Part shown: one piece after another, positions 62,001-64,000 of the stretch
Layout of the letters: each line of letters opens with the position of its first letter
Numbering within the stretch: the stretch's first letter is position 1
Origin: Phoenix dactylifera
Lineage: Eukaryota; Streptophyta; Magnoliopsida; Arecales; Arecaceae
Direction of reading: 5' to 3'
DNA: 64,000 bases
Assembly: GCF_009389715.1 (NCBI RefSeq)
Contig: NC_052396.1
Coordinates: forward strand, 17,452,631-17,516,630
Made by a program: the position numbers and the translations under genes
Notes under the pieces: model-generated
Database searches by the model: none
Seen by the model: only the letters and a program-made list of their open reading frames with translations
Told to the model about the DNA's origin: nothing

Positions 62001-63869
62001 CGAGGCCCTAGGCGAGGTTGGTGGCTGAATGCGGATGAGAACGGGGTAAAGTTGGGGTTGTCGGGGTAGTTTGAGAGAGGGTATTGGGGGAGTGCTCGTA
62101 GGCGAGGTAGATGTTGTTGCCAATGAGGGAGGCGTTGAGGAGGCAGACAAAAGCGGCTCTTGCACATGGCGAAGGGGCAGGAAGGGTGTTGGGTTCGCTG
62201 CGGAAGGGGCGTTGGAAGATGATAGTGTCCTTGCCATGGAGGGAGCAGTGTCGGGAGGAGGAGGCAGAGGTGATGAACTTGTTGGTGGAGGTGCAAATCT
62301 CAAAGAAGGGGTAGAGGATTGGGGTCTCCTGGAGGGTGTGTTGGTCAGGAAGGCTGATGAGGAGGAGGCTGATGAGGCGGCAAAGGCAGCCATGGAGGAG
62401 GAGGAGGTGGAGGTCTTGGTCCGGCAGTAGATACATACAGGAGTCAATGATGAAGAAGCTGGAGGAGAAGCAGGAGGTGGGGTGGGGCTTGAGTGGGATG
62501 CCATGGGGAATGAGGCCTCGAAACTGGAATCAAGTTAGGGTTAGGGTTTGGAGGATGGAAGGGGAAAAGAGTAAAGTGCGGGGGGAAGGCGAGGAGAACA
62601 AAGATCTGGTGGAAGAGGAGGTTATGCCGCCACCACCGAATTCCTCTTCCACCACCGGTTGCCATTTGTTTTCTAGCATACCCTTTAACAATTGATGGCT
62701 AGGATCACTACTTAATTTGTATTAAAAATAATATGGAAGTACTGTAGCAAAACCCTTTTTGTATTATTTGAACTCAATTGATATAATTACTAAAAATCGA
62801 CAATTCAAAGACAAGGAATTCCTTGTATTATTTCAGTTGCCTGTAAAAATATATAAACTTACCTTTGTGAATATTGTTGTACTCTTCTTGTTTAATTGGT
62901 ATATTTGCTTTATGGAAGGCTGGATATGTTGACAATCATACATACGAAAGGCTATGTGCATTACTTTCAGGAACTCTAACAGATTCAGCAGAAATCAGTC
63001 CGAATTCATGATTTTCCTTGTATCAATAATTAAATTGGCATAAATACTCCTCACCTCCCTGAACAAGCTTAGGGCTTGAATTAGTAGTGTCTGATGAGTA
63101 ACCAAAGTATTGATACTGGTATACATGCTGGCACTTCAATTGTAAGAATTAATTAAGCCATTCAATCATGTAATGATGTTTTCACTTCGAACTCTAGCAA
63201 TGAATATGAACATTTTTTTTACAAGTACACCATATTTATTCTCCGGATTATTGCTGATGTACTCTGCCAATTTAGATCAACTAAGAGAATCATTTTAAAT
63301 CATCCAGTTGATTGTTGATAAGTGCAATATTTGTGATTTATTTGTTGTAGCACAAATCCTAACTACATAACCAGCCATATAAAGTTGACTTGGAGTAGGG
63401 CAGGTTGCCAACACATAATTATTATTGCATCCTACGACCTTGTTATTCGTACAAATTTCACAGTTTACAATTACATTGCAAATTCAGTGTAGATTCTCTG
63501 AAAATTATATTTTGCATCTACAATATTTTGACTTTTTCTTTTCTTACACTTTAATTATTTTTATATCCTATTCCAGTTCTTATGTTATCTACCTGGATTT
63601 TGACATGCCTTCTTTCTCTGGCTCGATATAGGGGTTCTTATTCGCTCTTTCCTGTATAACTGATTTTTTATCTGCTTAACTTGCTCTCTTAACTTGCATG
63701 CTTTTATGCAGGAGTCTCTCCAACTGCCATTGCTGTTCAATCACCTTATATTGCTCAGGTACAGCTTTTGAGGGATAGGCTTGATGAATTTCCAGAAGCT
63801 TCTGGTGTTGAGGCTGCAACTATAGACAGCTTTCAGGGGAGGGAGGCTGATGCTGTAATTATATCAATG
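56039..63869 (+). CDS. SMUBP-2-like superfamily 1 helicase, probably plastid (3' end outside the window)
   Basis: Six exons lie in the window: 56039-56834, 57266-57574, 58362-58645, 59317-60348, 61098-61266, 63712-63869 (2748 bp, 916 codons, all phases closed). The final exon(s), which should carry motif VI, are beyond the edge. Residues 1 to about 130 are low complexity and leader-like. Conserved text starts with LYQNGDPLGRRELGR. Helicase motifs: Q region FDDSQLKAIALGLN, Walker A GPPGTGKT at about 545-552, Ia TAPTNAAVDNMVE, II VVIDEAGQA (DEAG box), III LAGDQCQLAP, IV LTTQYRM, V IDSFQGREADA. It matches the Arabidopsis At5g35970 type of DNA-binding protein SMUBP-2 homologue. Family role: 5'-to-3' ATP-dependent unwinding of DNA or RNA. 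Every motif in the window is intact. Exon 5 ends within a 44-bp duplication that provides a second copy of its donor. Confidence 0.92.
61240..61327 (+). repeat. Exact 44-bp tandem duplication spanning the exon 5 donor
   Basis: AACACATCTTCCATCTAATA up to TTCTTCCCTC occurs at 61240-61283 and again at 61284-61327. Each copy contains ATTCTG|GTATAT, so two identical donors lie 44 bp apart. Only the first keeps the reading phase into exon 6. Confidence 0.93.
61379..61404. repeat. (TG)n microsatellite
   Basis: About 13 uninterrupted TG units in intron 5 of the helicase gene. Confidence 0.9.
61628..62700 (-). pseudogene. Decayed receptor-like kinase copy, antisense in helicase intron 5
   Basis: On minus, frame-shifted pieces give a receptor-kinase order: a leader-like start (MATGGG..WWRHNLLFHQ) near 62665, low-complexity Pro/Ser text, ICTSTNKFI, NNIYLAYEH (the hinge before the kinase C-lobe), then CRIKIKGTSGYMPLELLAGR and KLLFDEDPIKHQF near 61640-61780 (compare GT.GYM.PE and LL.LLSGEDPI of kinases). 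At least three frames are needed, and PE of the activation segment reads PLE. No introns were apparent, so a retrocopy is possible. A LysM-type receptor kinase is my best guess for the source. It is not functional. Confidence 0.5.
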
Positions 63870-64000
63870 GTACGCTATTGCTTTCCAGTAGTGTCACTTT
63901 TAGAAAAAGATTTTCATAGATATATCTATCATATAGGTTTATTCTTACATAATACAGAAGCTATGTTGCATATATTTGTCTATACTTGAGCAGATCTGCA

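Larger units (their letters stand above)
56835..63711 (+). other. Introns of the SMUBP-2-like gene
   Basis: Introns are 56835-57265, 57575-58361, 58646-59316, 60349-61097 and 61267-63711. The first four hold no recognisable feature apart from AT-rich DNA. The fifth holds the donor duplication, a TG microsatellite (61379-61404) and an antisense receptor-kinase pseudogene (about 61628-62700). Confidence 0.75.

Noticed and set aside
1..64000. CRISPR arrays, operons, rRNA, tRNA or viral integrations
   Set aside because: The tandem arrays lack spacer structure, the genes are spliced plant nuclear genes, and I saw no tRNA cloverleaf, rRNA text or viral genes. A covariance-model search would be needed to exclude small RNAs firmly.

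Overview
This is a piece of a flowering-plant nuclear genome. The genes have many introns with clean GT..AG junctions, long AT-rich introns full of microsatellites, and transposon remnants. The proteins are plant families: secretory cyclophilin, ASHH3-type SET protein, RUS1, a plant SirB1-like protein and a plastid-type SMUBP-2-like helicase. The GC-rich, proline/serine-rich first exons of RUS1 and the helicase suggest a monocot (a palm-like genome would fit), but I cannot name the species.

Layout. 1-96 (+) is the 3' end of an unidentified acidic-tailed protein. 2800-12851 (+) is a seven-exon ER/secretory cyclophilin (CYP20-1 type) whose fourth intron is 7.9 kb of repeat-rich DNA. 16389-25220 (-) is a histone methyltransferase of the ASHH3 type, read as 13 exons and 364 residues; it has a probable minor-spliceosome (U12) intron with a GC donor, a tiny exon and a dead duplicate of exon 5. 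25221-29734 is intergenic, with decayed LINE pieces. 29735-44184 (-) is RUS1, 7 exons and 649 residues. 45236-51156 (-) is a SirB1/transglutaminase-like protein with a C-terminal TPR-like tail; its start codon is unresolved. 51157-56038 is the divergent promoter interval. It is split by a 3.07-kb non-autonomous LTR element (52230-55300) with a perfect 5-bp target duplication. 56039 to the right edge (+) is a SMUBP-2-like superfamily 1 helicase whose 3' end lies outside the window; a decayed receptor-kinase copy sits antisense in its fifth intron.

The most unusual object is the LTR element. Its 5' end is not a normal LTR. It carries R-U5 only, starting about where transcription should begin, and this is preceded by an inverted copy of U5. 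The insertion is therefore bounded by two U5 ends in inverted orientation and flanked by CTTAT on both sides. This is what one expects if minus-strand strong-stop cDNA folded back, primed itself, and the product was then integrated.

The genes are not an operon and share no single pathway. RUS1, the SirB1-like protein and the helicase have plastid-type or plausibly plastid-directed N-termini; the cyclophilin is secretory and ASHH3 nuclear. Exon boundaries were assigned by hand from splice sites, reading phase and remembered family sequence. For the cyclophilin, RUS1 and the in-window part of the helicase every phase closes without adjustment.
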